Source: Flavobacteriales bacterium
Lineage (GTDB): Bacteria > Bacteroidota > Bacteroidia > Flavobacteriales_D > CAJJDF01
Assembly (NCBI GenBank): GCA_018609055.1
Contig: JABAYJ010000001.1
Coordinates: 186,001 to 250,000 of the forward strand
Length of the DNA stretch: 64,000 bases
Reading direction: 5' to 3'
Numbering within the stretch: the stretch's first letter is position 1; each line of letters opens with the position of its first letter. A program made the position numbers and the translations under genes. The notes beneath the pieces are model-generated. The model worked only from the letters and a program-made list of their open reading frames with translations. It had not been told where the DNA came from and made no database searches. Below, piece after piece: positions 50,826-60,985 of the stretch.

Positions 50826-51978
50826 AATAATCTATTTCATCTATTTTGAATATGTAATAATTTCCGTTAAACTCTATTTTAATTGAATGAATTCCTGACA
50901 AAATAATCTCCGACCTGACTTGCATAAAATAAAACGAAGACAATTGACCACCAATTTTTACTGGAGTATTTTGGGCTACTCCATCTATATATATGGTAGG
51001 ATAAATATTGTTGTATCCAGGATTTGAAGTATTTAGCCAAAATTCAATGTATCCACTGTCTGAAAAGGTTTTATTAAATTGAACATAGTGTGTCCCAATT
51101 GCTCCTGTACCTGTAAGACTTGGATCTGGAGCTAGCCAACATGATCCTGAGTAACCTGAATTGGAGATGGTCCAGGGAGAATAAGTATAAGAGGAACCAT
51201 TCCATCTTCGGTAAGATGAATTTACTCCAGAAAGGCTTGAACAATTATCCGTTCCAATCAAAGAGGCTATTGTCGGAGGGGATGAGCTGGACAAAGTACT
51301 GAAAGAAAATTGATTCCCGTAAGTAGTACCTATACTATTTGTGGCGTAAGCTCTAAGATGATATGTTGTATTAGCTGAAAGGTTTGAAACGATGCTCGTA
51401 TAGCTCCCTGTTCCAGATCCATTGCTTGTTGTATTGTCTGAAACTGTTGGGTTTAAGATTGTACTCCAACAAATACCACGTCTGGTAATAGCTGATCCGC
51501 CATTTGAAGTTATATCGCCACCTGAATTAACACTTGAAGCAGTTATATTTGACAGAGGTAATGTGGAAATTATAGGTAAAGTTCCGGCAACATTTGTTGT
51601 TTTAAAGTCTAATTGCTGCCCATAAGAAACACCATTTTTATTTATGGCATAAGCCCTAACAAAGTAGGTTGTATTTGGATCGAGGTTAGAAAATCTTGAC
51701 TCATATTGTCCAGTCCCTAGCCCGTCAATTGTAACTCTATTGGAAATTGTAGGTGTCGCATCAAGACTTAAGCAAATACCCCTCTGAATAACTTTTTCTG
51801 TTTGATCCATCATTACCTCGGACAAAACAGATGTCTCCGAATTGTTATACGAAATGATCCTTAGAGTTTCTACAGAGGGCGTCATAGATTTTTTTTCCAA
51901 GTCCCAACTTAAATCGTTTTTTTCGCACGAGGTAATTGAAATAATTAAAAAGATGAAAAGTGAAAGTTTAAATGTCAT
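50815..51978 (-). CDS. FN3-like repeat lipoprotein
   Basis: Two repeats SNLxxNTTYxxRAYAxNxxGxxYGxQ; lipobox. Confidence 0.75.
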   Translation of the reverse strand: MTFKLSLFIFLIISITSCEKNDLSWDLEKKSMTPSVETLRIISYNNSETSVLSEVMMDQTEKVIQRGICLSLDATPTISNRVTIDGLGTGQYESRFSNLDPNTTYFVRAYAINKNGVSYGQQLDFKTTNVAGTLPIISTLPLSNITASSVNSGGDITSNGGSAITRRGICWSTILNPTVSDNTTSNGSGTGSYTSIVSNLSANTTYHLRAYATNSIGTTYGNQFSFSTLSSSSPPTIASLIGTDNCSSLSGVNSSYRRWNGSSYTYSPWTISNSGYSGSCWLAPDPSLTGTGAIGTHYVQFNKTFSDSGYIEFWLNTSNPGYNNIYPTIYIDGVAQNTPVKIGGQLSSFYFMQVRSEIILSGIHSIKIEFNGNYYIFKIDEIDYFEY

Positions 51979-52025
51979 GCTAAATTTTTTATAATAAATT
52001 TATAAAAAATCTGTGTTTTAAATTA

Positions 52026-52060
52026 AAAAAATACGAAACATAGTAATGGTTCGTATTTTT
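52026..52060. terminator. stem-loop in divergent intergenic region
   Basis: AAAAATACGAA-ACATAGTAATGG-TTCGTATTTTT. Confidence 0.5.
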
Positions 52061-52118
52061 CGCTTTATTGTTATTTTTTTAGCCAAGATAATAGTAAATT
52101 TAAAAATAAACATTTTTT

Positions 52119-53468
52119 ATGAAAAGAGTAATAATCTTCTTTTATACTTTTAGTTTTTGTTTAGTTTTTTTAAGTTGTAATAATGCATCTTCCCATAATT
52201 CTGGAATCTTGATGGGGGGCAAACAATTTAAGGTAAACATAAAAGATTCTCTCCTGTCATCTCCAAAAAAAAGTATTAAAGAGCTAACACAATCTATGAT
52301 AAAAGTTCGCTCAATAAAAAATAATTGTTATTTGCCTTTGCTAAATGATAGCTCGCTTTACCCAAATGACAAGCGTTCTTTTTTTAATTTGGAGGAATTA
52401 TACAATCAAACTCTCGATTCAATGTCAAATTACAGAAACAGGTTTTTGGTTGGAAATTTTATGGTATTAGATTCTAACATGAAAAATAAGGGGATAACAG
52501 AAAAAAACCCTGATTTAGGCAAATTAGAAGATTTTAAAGATTATGAGATTAAATTATTGACTTTGCTGAATGAGGCAACAGATGATCTAAATAAAGGGGA
52601 TTCCAACCTTATGGTTTATCTTCAGGATAATTATTCAAAAGATAAAGATATTATCTATAATTTTTTCGATAAAGTTTGGAGATACAAAACACCAGGATTA
52701 AAAAGGGAATATGGAATTTTGAATAAAAAAGCTTATGCTCTAGGACAGACAATTTGCCTATGTGAATTAAAAAAAGATACAATTGAATTAATTGCTGAAT
52801 TTGCAGTTTCCTCAAAAAGATTGACCACCACCCATACAAGAGACTCGAATGACAAGGTGAAAATTACAGGATACATTCCAAATCTACCAATAGGTAAGTA
52901 TAGAAACTATTATGGTGCTCAATATACAATAACTTCTAAAAACTGGGAAACGAGAAGAAAATATACAGAATTAGACCAATTACATGATACAAAACTTGGT
53001 GGAGGTAATGATCGTGTTACATTTTTTAAAACTGGGGCTCAACTACCTAACTTTCTATTAATGTCTCCTACAGAAGAATTTCCTAAAGCGATGAAACAAA
53101 ATGGGATTCACGAAGTAGCTTTGAGAGGTGTATCTCGAGGAATGCTAGGCTCATCAAATAGCATTGGTTGTGTGCGAGTTTCTGATTTTGCCTCTAAATT
53201 TCTACGGTGGTGGGTCCCCAATAATGCAAATTTTTTTATATTGTATGATCAAAATAGATATTATTCTGAGTTAAGGCTTGATTCGATAGCAAATCTCCTG
53301 CCTTTCAAAAACGAAATTGAAGGTAATGAATTTAGAAAATGGTTAAATGAAAACAAACCACTTAGAGCCATACAACTTCAGATAGATCTAGAAGGAAAAC
53401 ATGACAATGGTTTTATTTTAGATGCCTATAATTTATATGGCAATGATTACGAAAATGCAAAACAATGA
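52119..53468 (+). CDS. YkuD-like L,D-transpeptidase lipoprotein
   Basis: Lipobox FLSC; catalytic-like IHEVALRGVSRGMLGSSNSIGCVRV. Confidence 0.75.
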   Translation: MKRVIIFFYTFSFCLVFLSCNNASSHNSGILMGGKQFKVNIKDSLLSSPKKSIKELTQSMIKVRSIKNNCYLPLLNDSSLYPNDKRSFFNLEELYNQTLDSMSNYRNRFLVGNFMVLDSNMKNKGITEKNPDLGKLEDFKDYEIKLLTLLNEATDDLNKGDSNLMVYLQDNYSKDKDIIYNFFDKVWRYKTPGLKREYGILNKKAYALGQTICLCELKKDTIELIAEFAVSSKRLTTTHTRDSNDKVKITGYIPNLPIGKYRNYYGAQYTITSKNWETRRKYTELDQLHDTKLGGGNDRVTFFKTGAQLPNFLLMSPTEEFPKAMKQNGIHEVALRGVSRGMLGSSNSIGCVRVSDFASKFLRWWVPNNANFFILYDQNRYYSELRLDSIANLLPFKNEIEGNEFRKWLNENKPLRAIQLQIDLEGKHDNGFILDAYNLYGNDYENAKQ

Positions 53469-54451
53469 AAATAAAATACTCAATCATAACATTATTGCTA
53501 ATAATGTCTGCATGTCTTAACACTCTTTTTTCGCAAGAAATAAAAATGAGAGTGACGTGTGATACAACATGGGAGTATAATGGGAAAATTTTTCAAACTC
53601 GACCAGAAGTAAAAAGTGACGAAAATATAAATAAAGCATTTACATTTCAATTTAATTCGAAACTACAAGAAAATAGTCCTTATTTGTATAGAAAATTTAT
53701 TGATTCAATAAAAGCTGACCCAAATTTTTGTTCTTACCAAGATTCACTTGTGTCGCTTGTCTTGAAAAATGACTCTATGTTTAACTCATCTTGGTGTACA
53801 AATTGTGTTTTTGAAAGTTCTGTGTCCAAACTACCATTTTCTAAAGAATTGATTATCATTTTAGATAAGGAAAATTATTATTTCAATCAATGGGGAAGTT
53901 TAACTTATGGTTATGGACCAAGATGGGGAAGAATGCACAGAGGATTAGATTTGCCATTAACAACAGGTGATACCATATATTCTACCTTTAATGGAATTGT
54001 AAGATATGCCCAATATAATGATGGAGGTTATGGGAACTGCGTTGTGGTAAGGAATTTTAATGGGATTGAAACTTTATATGCACACATGAGTAAAATATTA
54101 GTGAAACCTGGTGAGCTAGTTTATAGCAAGGATGTGCTAGGTCTTGGAGGGTCAACAGGTCGAAGTTCTGGACCTCATTTACATTTCGAAACGCGTTATA
54201 AAGGAAAGTCTTTTGATCCTTTAAAGATTTTTGATAAGAAAACGTTTGAAATTAAATCAGATACCTTAATAATTCAAAAGAAAGATATTACCGATCCAAT
54301 AATACCAAGAAAATATCATGTGGTAAGGAGTGGGGAAACCCTCTCAGGTATTGCGAGAAAGCATAGGACTTCAGTTAAAAAATTACAGAGACTTAACAAG
54401 ATAAAAAATCCAAATAAAATTGCTGTTGGTAAAAAAATAAGAGTTCGTTAA
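53465..54451 (+). CDS. M23 peptidoglycan endopeptidase with C-terminal LysM
   Basis: HRGLDLPLTTGDTIYSTFNGIVRYA...GPHLHFETRYKG; YHVVRSGETLSGIARKHRTSVKKLQRLNKIKNPNKIAVGKKIRVR. Confidence 0.92.
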   Translation: MKIKYSIITLLLIMSACLNTLFSQEIKMRVTCDTTWEYNGKIFQTRPEVKSDENINKAFTFQFNSKLQENSPYLYRKFIDSIKADPNFCSYQDSLVSLVLKNDSMFNSSWCTNCVFESSVSKLPFSKELIIILDKENYYFNQWGSLTYGYGPRWGRMHRGLDLPLTTGDTIYSTFNGIVRYAQYNDGGYGNCVVVRNFNGIETLYAHMSKILVKPGELVYSKDVLGLGGSTGRSSGPHLHFETRYKGKSFDPLKIFDKKTFEIKSDTLIIQKKDITDPIIPRKYHVVRSGETLSGIARKHRTSVKKLQRLNKIKNPNKIAVGKKIRVR

Positions 54452-54468
54452 CTTTAACTAATCAAAAA

Positions 54469-55650
54469 ATGAAATATCTTTTTTTTATACTATTTATGAC
54501 TTCCTCAAATGCTATTATTCATTGTCAAATTACAGATAATGAAAGTTTTAAGACGTATTTAAGTGGTAAATCAGAACTGTTAGATTCGATAATGAACAAT
54601 GAAAACTATCGGGTTCAAATAAAGTATACTGAAATAAAAGAGCAAAAAGGAACTTTGCCTATTAGATTAACTTACGATTATGGCGCGAATAAATATTTTT
54701 ATCCAGCAAGTATAGTGAAATTACCACTCTCTATTCTGCTGATGGAGAAACTAAAAAATAAGGGAATCTCTATCAATGATTACTTGATCATAACTTATAT
54801 TGACCCGTGTAGAAAAAATAAAATATTGATTGATAACCAATTATTAAACATTACAATAGGTCAAATGATTGAGGAAATGTTAGTTGTAAGTGACGACTCT
54901 TATTTTACTTATTTTTTTTACTTTTTATCTCCTTTTGAAATAAAAAAAAGTTTGAGGCAAAAAAGTATAAATTCTACTCAAATAGTTCACTCTTTTTCTA
55001 GATGTATGAACCTTAATGGAGTGGACATTAATTTTGAAATAGTTGATAAAAATGGAAGAAGACAATTAAGTGAACGTGTGAAAATCAATCCAGTGGACAA
55101 AACAAATAAAAAGGACTTGACCAAACTTATTGGCTCTCAACAAATTAGACATGGAAAAATCATTGATGAACCCTATGATTTTTCAAATATGAACAGCATG
55201 TCACTTGAGGATATAGAAAACACTTTATATGATTTGTTGTATCTGGATAGCACTCAATTTAACAAAAAATGGAATTTGAATTATAACCAAAGAAAATTTT
55301 TAAAAAGATGTTTGAAAAAAGTACCTAGAGACTTATCGAATAAACAATACTCTGATAGCAACCAATTTCCCGACAATTATCACAAATTTTCAGATCTTGG
55401 CTATTCCATTATTCCCAAAGACATTTTAATTTACTCTAAAATCGGAATTTCTTATGGATTTGTAACCGAGTCTAGCTTTTTTGAGGTAATTGAAAACGGG
55501 GTTAAATTTGGTTTGACATACTCCATTTATGTTAACAAAAATAACATCATAAATGACTCCTACTATGAATATGAAAAAACTGCTAGGCTTTTTGCTACAG
55601 AACTTTCAAAAACCTTGTATAAATATAATATGCTAAAAACCAATAATTAA
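54469..55650 (+). CDS. class-A beta-lactamase-like serine hydrolase
   Basis: SxxK in YPASIVKLPLSILLMEKL; SDD at SDN position (VVSDDSYF); KIG at KTG position (YSKIGISYGF). Confidence 0.75.
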   Translation: MKYLFFILFMTSSNAIIHCQITDNESFKTYLSGKSELLDSIMNNENYRVQIKYTEIKEQKGTLPIRLTYDYGANKYFYPASIVKLPLSILLMEKLKNKGISINDYLIITYIDPCRKNKILIDNQLLNITIGQMIEEMLVVSDDSYFTYFFYFLSPFEIKKSLRQKSINSTQIVHSFSRCMNLNGVDINFEIVDKNGRRQLSERVKINPVDKTNKKDLTKLIGSQQIRHGKIIDEPYDFSNMNSMSLEDIENTLYDLLYLDSTQFNKKWNLNYNQRKFLKRCLKKVPRDLSNKQYSDSNQFPDNYHKFSDLGYSIIPKDILIYSKIGISYGFVTESSFFEVIENGVKFGLTYSIYVNKNNIINDSYYEYEKTARLFATELSKTLYKYNMLKTNN

Positions 55651-55759
55651 CCTAGCTAAATACAGAGATTGCCCCGAAATTCCATAATTTTAAAATCTCA
55701 ATAATAATTTAATATTCAAAAAAACTATTGACTCAAATATAATTTTAAAACAACACACA

Positions 55760-57364
55760 ATGAAAAAATTAAAGACAATCCTTTTTATTCTCTCTATCTT
55801 TTCACTATTTATCCTTAATTCATGTGGCAATACAGGTAATATTCCTGACTTTGAATTGATTCCCGTTCAAGTCGATGGCTTATATCAATACATTAATAGA
55901 GACGGAGAAATAATTATTAATCCACAGTTTAAAGAGGCCGATTTATTTCATGATGGTTTAGCACGTGTAAAATCAGATGGGAAAAACCAAGGTTATAAAT
56001 ATATAAACAAAGAAGGAAAATATGCATTTCCCGGAAATTACGAAAATGCTGGTGCATTTTCAGAAGAAGTAGCTTGGATAGTGAATGAAGACTCTTATCC
56101 AATATTAATCAACAAACAAGGTGAAATATTGGTTAGTTTACCTGAAGCAAGAGAAACCCGAAATTTTTCTGAGGGATTATCAGCTATTCTAATTAAATCC
56201 AATAACAGTCAGAAATGGGGGTTTGTTAACAAAGAAGGGGAAATAGTAATTGCCCCTCAATTTGAAAGGACCGGTTATTTCAGTGAGGGATTGTGTAGCG
56301 TAACTCTAGATGGAAAAGATGGTTACATAAATCAGGAAGGGAAATTCACGGTAAATGCTCAATTTTATATCGGTAATGAATTTAGCGGTAAATTGGCAAC
56401 TGTTGCAAACGAAGATAATAAATGGGGTATCATCAATGAGAGTGGTAAATTTATTGTAAATCCTCAGTACGATATGATAAAAATTGATGGAGATTTATTT
56501 CAAGTTAGATTAAATGGGAAATATGGATGGATAAATCGAGACGGTGAGGTTGTGATAAACCCTCAGTTTAATGAAGCTTATATTTTTGATGGAAATGCAT
56601 TGGCTCCTGTGAAAATTGGAAAAAAATACGGATATATTGACAAATCAGGTAAAATAGAAATCAACCCTCAATTTGAGCATGCACTAGAATTCAATGGAGG
56701 TTTAGCTCCAGTAAGAAATGTAAGAAAATGGGGGTTTATTGGACTAGATGGTAAGTATAAAATTAATCCTCAATATAGCTACCTAGTTTGGAGTAATAGT
56801 TTCAAAAGGACCAAAAAATCAGAATCTATCATTTCAGATTTTTTTGATATTAGTTCTATTCTCAATGTTTTAAACTTTGGTGAAGGACTTAATTCACCTA
56901 AAAATCAAACCATAGATGAAATATTGAAGGACTATCCAGAATCAGATTTTAAATCAAAGATTGACGCTCCAAGAAAGCTATATAATGGAAGACATGTTAT
57001 TTCGAATTTAACTGCAAATGATGAATATACAAACGTAGAGTTCAGTGTTCATTGCAAACCCTACACAACTGTTCGCGATGGGTGGTACGAAAAAAAGATT
57101 TATAAGTCTGATGCCCCAATAAATAAGTATGAATACCGCATTAATTTTGATTATTCTAGCACAGGTTATGGTAAAATTGACAAACTGGTAAAGAATATTG
57201 AAGATCATTTGTTAAATGATCAACAAGGATTCAAACGGATTGATGATTTATTTGAAAACGAAAATTGTACAATTCGATTGAACCAAAGAAGAAGAGAATT
57301 AAGAGTAATAATTACTTCTAAGAAGAAAGAAAGTGCCGTATCTCAGTCAGAAGTAATAGAATAG
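55760..57364 (+). CDS. WG-repeat lipoprotein
   Basis: Multiple (W/Y)GxINxxGxxxINPQF repeats; lipobox LNSC. Confidence 0.9.
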   Translation: MKKLKTILFILSIFSLFILNSCGNTGNIPDFELIPVQVDGLYQYINRDGEIIINPQFKEADLFHDGLARVKSDGKNQGYKYINKEGKYAFPGNYENAGAFSEEVAWIVNEDSYPILINKQGEILVSLPEARETRNFSEGLSAILIKSNNSQKWGFVNKEGEIVIAPQFERTGYFSEGLCSVTLDGKDGYINQEGKFTVNAQFYIGNEFSGKLATVANEDNKWGIINESGKFIVNPQYDMIKIDGDLFQVRLNGKYGWINRDGEVVINPQFNEAYIFDGNALAPVKIGKKYGYIDKSGKIEINPQFEHALEFNGGLAPVRNVRKWGFIGLDGKYKINPQYSYLVWSNSFKRTKKSESIISDFFDISSILNVLNFGEGLNSPKNQTIDEILKDYPESDFKSKIDAPRKLYNGRHVISNLTANDEYTNVEFSVHCKPYTTVRDGWYEKKIYKSDAPINKYEYRINFDYSSTGYGKIDKLVKNIEDHLLNDQQGFKRIDDLFENENCTIRLNQRRRELRVIITSKKKESAVSQSEVIE

Positions 57365-57426
57365 GAGATCGAGGATAAAATTTTTCCGTAAATGAATTTA
57401 GAAAACATGCAGTACTTGAGACTTTC

Positions 57427-57457
57427 ATTGCCGACAAAGGACTTAGGCAATGAATGA
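57427..57457 (+). other. stem-loop upstream of TPR gene
   Basis: TTCATTGCC-GACAAAGGACTTA-GGCAATGAA. Confidence 0.4.
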
Positions 57458-57512
57458 AGTGTTGCTGACTATTTATGAATACAAATACGGTAAGGAAATA
57501 TTTAAAAAAACT

Positions 57513-59618
57513 ATGCTAACAACAATTAAAAGACTTTCGTTTTCGTTTCTTTTTTCAATATCCATAATTTCGCTTTTTTCGCAAAGCACAAATAATTGCT
57601 TAAAGGATTATCAGCTCATCAAAATGACCCGTGAAACTAAACAAAATATTCAATCTTTTTTGTCAAGTGTAGGGTATGAGCCGGCAGATTATCCAGTTCG
57701 CGATGATCAAATGGTTTTCAAGGGTTTTCAATATGAAAAATCTTTTTCTTGGAGTAAAGGTAGTAACACGTTAGTTTTAATTACCAAAAAAGGATTTCCA
57801 AATATTATTTGTTATGACAGTTATGATTGTTTTGACATTCTTAAAGAATCAAAAATAGGGAATGTTGATAAGGGACAAACTACAGGTGAAATAATTTTTA
57901 ATTTCGATGACGGCTGGATATTGGTTTTTAATAACGAGCAACTAAAACAAAAACAATTAGCTAGAGAAAATAAAATAAATGATAAAAAAGGAGAGATGTG
58001 GGAATTGAAGAGTTCTTTTGAATCTTTTATTATACAAGGAGAAAACTTCATCAAAGAAAACTTTTTAGAAGAGGCAAAATCATCTTTACTGTCATCAAAA
58101 AACATAGCACAGAAATATATCTTTCAATACGAAACGAACTATAATCTACTTTCTAAAGATCTAGAATTCTTAGATCTTTATCCTAAGCCTGATTTTTTTG
58201 AGTCCAGTTTAAGTTCACTCGAATCTCTTTTGTTGACAAAAGAGCGAAATATAGAATTCAACCAAATAATTGAAATTGCGGATAGTTTATTCGGAACAGG
58301 AAGCTATATTTCTGCCATAGAAATGTATGAAAGAGCCCGTCCATTTGACGATAACTTTCAAGTTGACTCTAAAATTGAGATAAGCAAACAGGCAAAGTCT
58401 AATGTTTTAACGAACTCTGCTGAAGCTGCTTTGTTAATCAATGACTTTGATGCTGCCTTGGATTACCTCAAACAAGCTATAAACTACTCAAACAATTCTT
58501 ATTTAATTGAAAATAAAATCAAGGAAGTAATCGAAAATAAATTGGATCATAACCTAGCCTCTATTGAAAAAACTGGAGATTCATTGTACCAACTTTCAAA
58601 TTACGAAAAAGCAATTTTGACTTTTGAAAAATACCTTCTTTTGAAACCTAATTCGCCTAGGATTAAGGATAAGTTAAAAAAGTCTTATGAAATTAAAAAT
58701 ATTTTATTTGCACGAAGAGAAAAAGTATTCGATTATAGAAAAACAAATGAAAAAGACTTCTTTTTTTTTAGAAATAAACTTTCAGATGACTTAAGAGAAA
58801 TAGTAGTGCAAAAAGAGAAAGGATTAATGAAATTTGACTTTCACATAAAATATGACACTTTTGGAAACAACAACAGTTTTTTATCCATGAGGGAGAGCTC
58901 AATACATGGTCTAGAAAAAAAAATAATCAAATACACTCAAGATAATTCGTTGCTTCCTCCCACCGCAATAGGCAATTATTTCATTGCGTCAACAGATAAA
59001 ATATCCTATGATTTAAATTGGTTGACCTATACTAATATTTTTAAATCAAATTATAAAGGAATAGTTTCTTTGAACAAAAAATTATCTACTTCTCATCTCA
59101 ATGAGATAAATTCTTATTTATCAAAAAACTCTGCCAACAAGGGGAAATTTATTTTTAAAATTAAAGAAAAAGAAATAAATGGTAATACTTTCACTGATAT
59201 CTCATTGATCTCCTATAAAGTGGCCCGGCCAAGGAGTGCTATTTATTCATTGATAATGCCCGGAATGGGAACGCTCAAAGTTTCGTATGGAGAAAAAGGA
59301 TGGGGAAGACTCACTTGTTTTCTTCTTTCTTCTGCCGTATCTGTAGGTGCAAAATTATATTCTGACCAGAACTATGAAAGATATTTGAGTTCAACAAACA
59401 TTGTTGAACAAGGCCAGTTTTACGAACAAGCTAATATTGCGAATAAAATCTTCTTGGGATCTGCAACACTGTCCGCAACTATTTACACCTATGATTTCTT
59501 TTGGGTAATTTCTAGAGGCATTAAAAATTTGAGATCAAGTAAAACTATAAGAAAGAGATTGAGGCACTCACCAATTCCAATACAAAGTCAAGATATTGAT
59601 TTTATGTTTAAACACTAA
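57513..59618 (+). CDS. TPR-containing secreted protein with DUF5683-like C-terminus
   Basis: MLTTIKRLSFSFLFSISIISLFSQ signal; TPR-like helices; ARPRSAIYSLIMPGMGTLKVSYGEKGWGRL. Confidence 0.72.
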   Translation: MLTTIKRLSFSFLFSISIISLFSQSTNNCLKDYQLIKMTRETKQNIQSFLSSVGYEPADYPVRDDQMVFKGFQYEKSFSWSKGSNTLVLITKKGFPNIICYDSYDCFDILKESKIGNVDKGQTTGEIIFNFDDGWILVFNNEQLKQKQLARENKINDKKGEMWELKSSFESFIIQGENFIKENFLEEAKSSLLSSKNIAQKYIFQYETNYNLLSKDLEFLDLYPKPDFFESSLSSLESLLLTKERNIEFNQIIEIADSLFGTGSYISAIEMYERARPFDDNFQVDSKIEISKQAKSNVLTNSAEAALLINDFDAALDYLKQAINYSNNSYLIENKIKEVIENKLDHNLASIEKTGDSLYQLSNYEKAILTFEKYLLLKPNSPRIKDKLKKSYEIKNILFARREKVFDYRKTNEKDFFFFRNKLSDDLREIVVQKEKGLMKFDFHIKYDTFGNNNSFLSMRESSIHGLEKKIIKYTQDNSLLPPTAIGNYFIASTDKISYDLNWLTYTNIFKSNYKGIVSLNKKLSTSHLNEINSYLSKNSANKGKFIFKIKEKEINGNTFTDISLISYKVARPRSAIYSLIMPGMGTLKVSYGEKGWGRLTCFLLSSAVSVGAKLYSDQNYERYLSSTNIVEQGQFYEQANIANKIFLGSATLSATIYTYDFFWVISRGIKNLRSSKTIRKRLRHSPIPIQSQDIDFMFKH

Positions 59619-60985
59619 TGGGAGCAGACAATAAATATTCAAAATCTGCTGCGCTTAGTATGGTGGTAGCAAATATGATTGGTGTTGGAGTCTTTTCTGC
59701 CATTGGTTTTCAAGTAATACCAATTGAAAAAGGCGGTATCCCTGATAATTTCGCCATTCTTTTAGTCTGGCTAATCGGAGGACTTATTTCTCTATGCGGT
59801 GCTTTTGTTTATGCTGAAATTGCCACAACGTTAAAGCAAAATGGTGGAGAGTATACATTTTTAAGTAAGTTATATCATCCAAGCCTTGGATTTGCAAGTG
59901 GCTGGATTAGTTTGATTGTGGGTTTTTCTGGGGCTATTGCATCTACAGGTTTGGCAATTGGAAAGTATAGTGGTCCTGCGCTTGGATTTGATCCTTCTTC
60001 ACATATTTATTTTTTTGGTATGCCACTAACTTATCAGAAAATAGTAGGATGTGTTGTTATTTTAATTATCTCAATTTTTCATTTACGGAGTGTGAAAATA
60101 AGTGGTTTATTACAAACCATTCTCACTGGATTCAAGGTACTTCTGTTAATAATTTTTTGTTTGGCTCCATTCTTTATCGGTTACCGCGATGGGATAAGTT
60201 TTTTCGAAAAATTTTCTCCAACTACTTCAAGTTTTTCAATAATTTATAGCTTGCCCTTTGCTTCAGCCTTGGTTTGGGTTATGTATGCTTATTCAGGATG
60301 GAATTCGGCTGCCTATATCGCTGGCAGTATAAAAAAACCAAATAAATCTATTCCCTTTGTATTAATTTTGGGTGTTTTGTTGGTTACATTCATTTACGTA
60401 TTGCTGAATGCATCTTTTTTGTTTTTTTGCACTTTCGAACAAATGATGTATCAGGAAGATGTAGGGAATATCGTTTCAATTGAATTATTTGGCCTTAGAG
60501 CAGGAACAGTTTTTGCAGGTTTCTTTTCCCTGGCATTGCTAAGTACTATGAGTGCAATGGTAATTGCTGGGCCGAAGGTATCGGAGCAGGTTGGAAATGA
60601 TTTTTTATTTTTTTCTAAGCTATCTAAAAAATCTAAAGGAGGCTCACCAGTTTTTGCTATTTTACTCCAAGCATTCATCTCAATACTACTTGTTTTATTT
60701 TCTAGCTTTCAAGAATTAATTGAAACATTAGGAATCACACTTGCTTTCTTTTCCCTGTTAACTGTTTTTGGTGTGTTCATACTTCGAAAGAAATATTCAG
60801 CACATGAACGCCCTGTAAAAACAATTGGTTACCCTATTACCCCTCTTATTTTTATCTCCATGATTTTATGGATGATTGTAAGCTTTGCAATTGAAGACCC
60901 TATGAAAATTTGGTATTCGGTCGTTGCAATAGTACCTGGATTTATTATTTACTTTTTAATAGAAAAAAATGAAAAAAAACAATAG
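59618..60985 (+). CDS. APC-family amino acid permease
   Basis: VVANMIGVGVFSAIGFQ; multi-TM; VWVMYAYSGWNSAAYIAGSIKKPNKSIP. Confidence 0.92.
   Translation: MGADNKYSKSAALSMVVANMIGVGVFSAIGFQVIPIEKGGIPDNFAILLVWLIGGLISLCGAFVYAEIATTLKQNGGEYTFLSKLYHPSLGFASGWISLIVGFSGAIASTGLAIGKYSGPALGFDPSSHIYFFGMPLTYQKIVGCVVILIISIFHLRSVKISGLLQTILTGFKVLLLIIFCLAPFFIGYRDGISFFEKFSPTTSSFSIIYSLPFASALVWVMYAYSGWNSAAYIAGSIKKPNKSIPFVLILGVLLVTFIYVLLNASFLFFCTFEQMMYQEDVGNIVSIELFGLRAGTVFAGFFSLALLSTMSAMVIAGPKVSEQVGNDFLFFSKLSKKSKGGSPVFAILLQAFISILLVLFSSFQELIETLGITLAFFSLLTVFGVFILRKKYSAHERPVKTIGYPITPLIFISMILWMIVSFAIEDPMKIWYSVVAIVPGFIIYFLIEKNEKKQ

Noticed and set aside
55760-57364. Tandem WG repeats as a novel repeat protein
   Set aside because: WG-repeat lipoproteins are common in Bacteroidota; only the genomic context is notable
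57450-57512. Upstream start of the TPR ORF
   Set aside because: Signal peptide begins at MLTTIKRLSFSFLF (57513); the upstream segment overlaps a stem-loop
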